DNA of 64,000 nucleotides from Ascidia mentula (taxonomy: Eukaryota > Chordata > Ascidiacea > Phlebobranchia > Ascidiidae): assembly GCA_947561715.1 (NCBI GenBank), contig OX387204.1, positions 5,771,001 to 5,835,000 on the forward strand, in the 5' to 3' direction. Of this stretch, positions 62,701 to 64,000 are shown piece by piece. A model generated the notes under the pieces. The model worked only from the letters and a program-made list of their open reading frames with translations, did no database searches and was not told the DNA's origin. Positions within the stretch are counted from its first letter, which is position 1, and every line of letters starts with the position of its first letter. A program made the position numbers and the translations under genes.

Positions 62701-64000
62701 TATGCGAAAATCAACTATCTCCATAGTCGCCAACCTTTAGCACACAAAGCACCAGTTCGACCAGTATTGCACTGAACTAAAACATACTCGGAGGAAAACT
62801 TAGTTAGCTCCTATTGTACATAAAAGTGCGCCCAAAGGCATCGAAAGTTTTATATGTCAATTATTTATTGACATTATTGATTTTACCAAATTAGTTTGCT
62901 CCTCTATAAAGTCAGAACAGAAGGATGGAAGAGCCGTGGGCTGGCGACCTGGAACTATCTAAACCTATTCATTTATTCATTTCAATTTCAACAGGCATGA
63001 CATCCCACCCAATAGCGAAACACGCTGATGTGTGCGAGGAGTTTACACAATATTACTTCCGCAAACTCGAGTCAACATCATGTGATACTTGTGGTTGAAG
63101 ACACGACTTAACAAAGAGTTTTGCCTAAAAACTTAATAAAACATACGAAATATCACATAGTAAGATCGTCAAGAAATTGCCTTCCCAATTGAGGCGATAT
63201 CGCATACACACACGCCCACGTTACCGGTCTGATTTAGTGATATAAAGAAGCTGCAAAAACTAAAAAAATCTTTCCGCAAAATTCCATAACAATGTTTATG
63301 CCTGAAAGACGACCATGAGTTAAACAAGCGTCCACGTTCTCATAGCGCTAACAACATAAAGGCATTTTTTTCAGCATTTAAAATACCATCTGCGACCGCA
63401 TGCTGCTCTGCCCGGCTTGAATCCTCGTTGATTGTCGGGCTTAGATTCTCTGTCGGGCTCACATTTAAGATTGAAAGCATGGAGAACAGCCCTGCCAATA
63501 ACGCACCACAGCGTTCCGATTCGCACATTTGTGGCCGCAGATAAAGGGAAACACAATTCTTCTGAACCTATAAGTACGAAGAATTAAGAACAGTTTCACG
63601 ATAACGTCATCCCTGGACAACGTGAGCAGTACAAATGACACACCGGGGTACGGGTTCCCAGTAGGAAATCCTTGCCCTTCATGTCATCACTCATCACGCG
63701 TCTAAGCTGCCTCGAAAACCGGACTTTCACTTGTTCTATCCGACCGGTTGTGCCATTTCCTTGTACGCATTAAGAATCAAAGCACGATTTAATTAAAGTT
63801 GGAAATTTGAACAGTATTAAAAGTGTTTATTAAAAGGAGATTGCTACATTTTCTAAAAAATTAATTGCGTGTGTGAGATTATTACTTAATGCTAACAAAT
63901 GTAAGAGTTTCAAATACGAGATTAGTTTCCTATACATCCATTCTGGGTTGTTTTCAATTTACACGATTTATAAACGATTAGGTATTTTAATGTAAAAGCT
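59714..64000. other. Region upstream of gene D, no supported gene
   Basis: The promoter of gene D should lie in the first part. I see no further Ig, TM or TIR exon on either strand before the window ends, so the cluster seems to stop here or resume outside the window. Confidence 0.5.

Noticed and set aside
1-64000. Old virus copies or other capsid- or envelope-bearing elements
   Set aside because: I found no long terminal repeats and no polymerase-, integrase- or capsid-like frames on either strand.

Overview
The window looks like nuclear DNA from a compact invertebrate-chordate genome, most likely a tunicate (ascidian). It is AT-rich, genes are split into many short exons (mostly 80-245 bases) with short introns, and the proteins are animal interleukin-1-receptor (IL-1R) family receptors: signal peptide, three immunoglobulin (Ig) domains, one transmembrane helix and a cytoplasmic TIR domain. 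The organism is an inference; the gene family is read directly from the sequence.

Layout. Positions 1 to about 18.3 kb hold no gene I can support. They contain one hAT-like MITE (8574-8910), two coding-like patches (about 10.6-11.1 kb and 17.9-18.0 kb) and an isolated CUB-like exon (17241-17453). Gene A (+, 18813-29766, 23 exons) is an IL-1R-like receptor whose ectodomain has been duplicated head to tail inside the gene. The junction runs in frame through one exon, so the predicted receptor has six Ig domains. Gene B (-, 39681-36501, 11 exons) is a paralogue that has lost the exons for the TIR core but keeps the transmembrane exon and the cytoplasmic tail exon; it looks like a natural decoy or tail-only receptor. 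Its last two exons lie in a 2.2 kb tandem duplication, so a second intact-looking pair sits downstream (34272-34927). Gene C (-, 47790-43080, 15 exons) and gene D (-, 59713-54607, 14 exons) are complete three-Ig, TM, TIR receptors.

The four genes share exon order and splice phases, and exon sizes are the same or nearly so (for example 106 bases for an Ig2 exon, 107 and 126 for TIR exons, 242-245 for the TM exon). They are therefore one locally expanded family. A and B converge tail to tail across a repeat-rich spacer (about 30-36 kb) with a minisatellite and hAT-like debris; B, C and D run in the same direction. Together they would be cell-surface receptors differing in ectodomain length (three or six Ig) and signalling capacity (TIR present, TIR core absent, or different BB-loop residues). 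Ligands and adaptors cannot be read from the sequence.

All exon models were made by eye from splice-site consensus, reading phase and comparison among the four paralogues. Every model sums to a whole number of codons. The least certain parts are the last exons of each gene and one acceptor choice in gene A. I found no RNA genes, no CRISPR arrays and no old virus copies that I could support.
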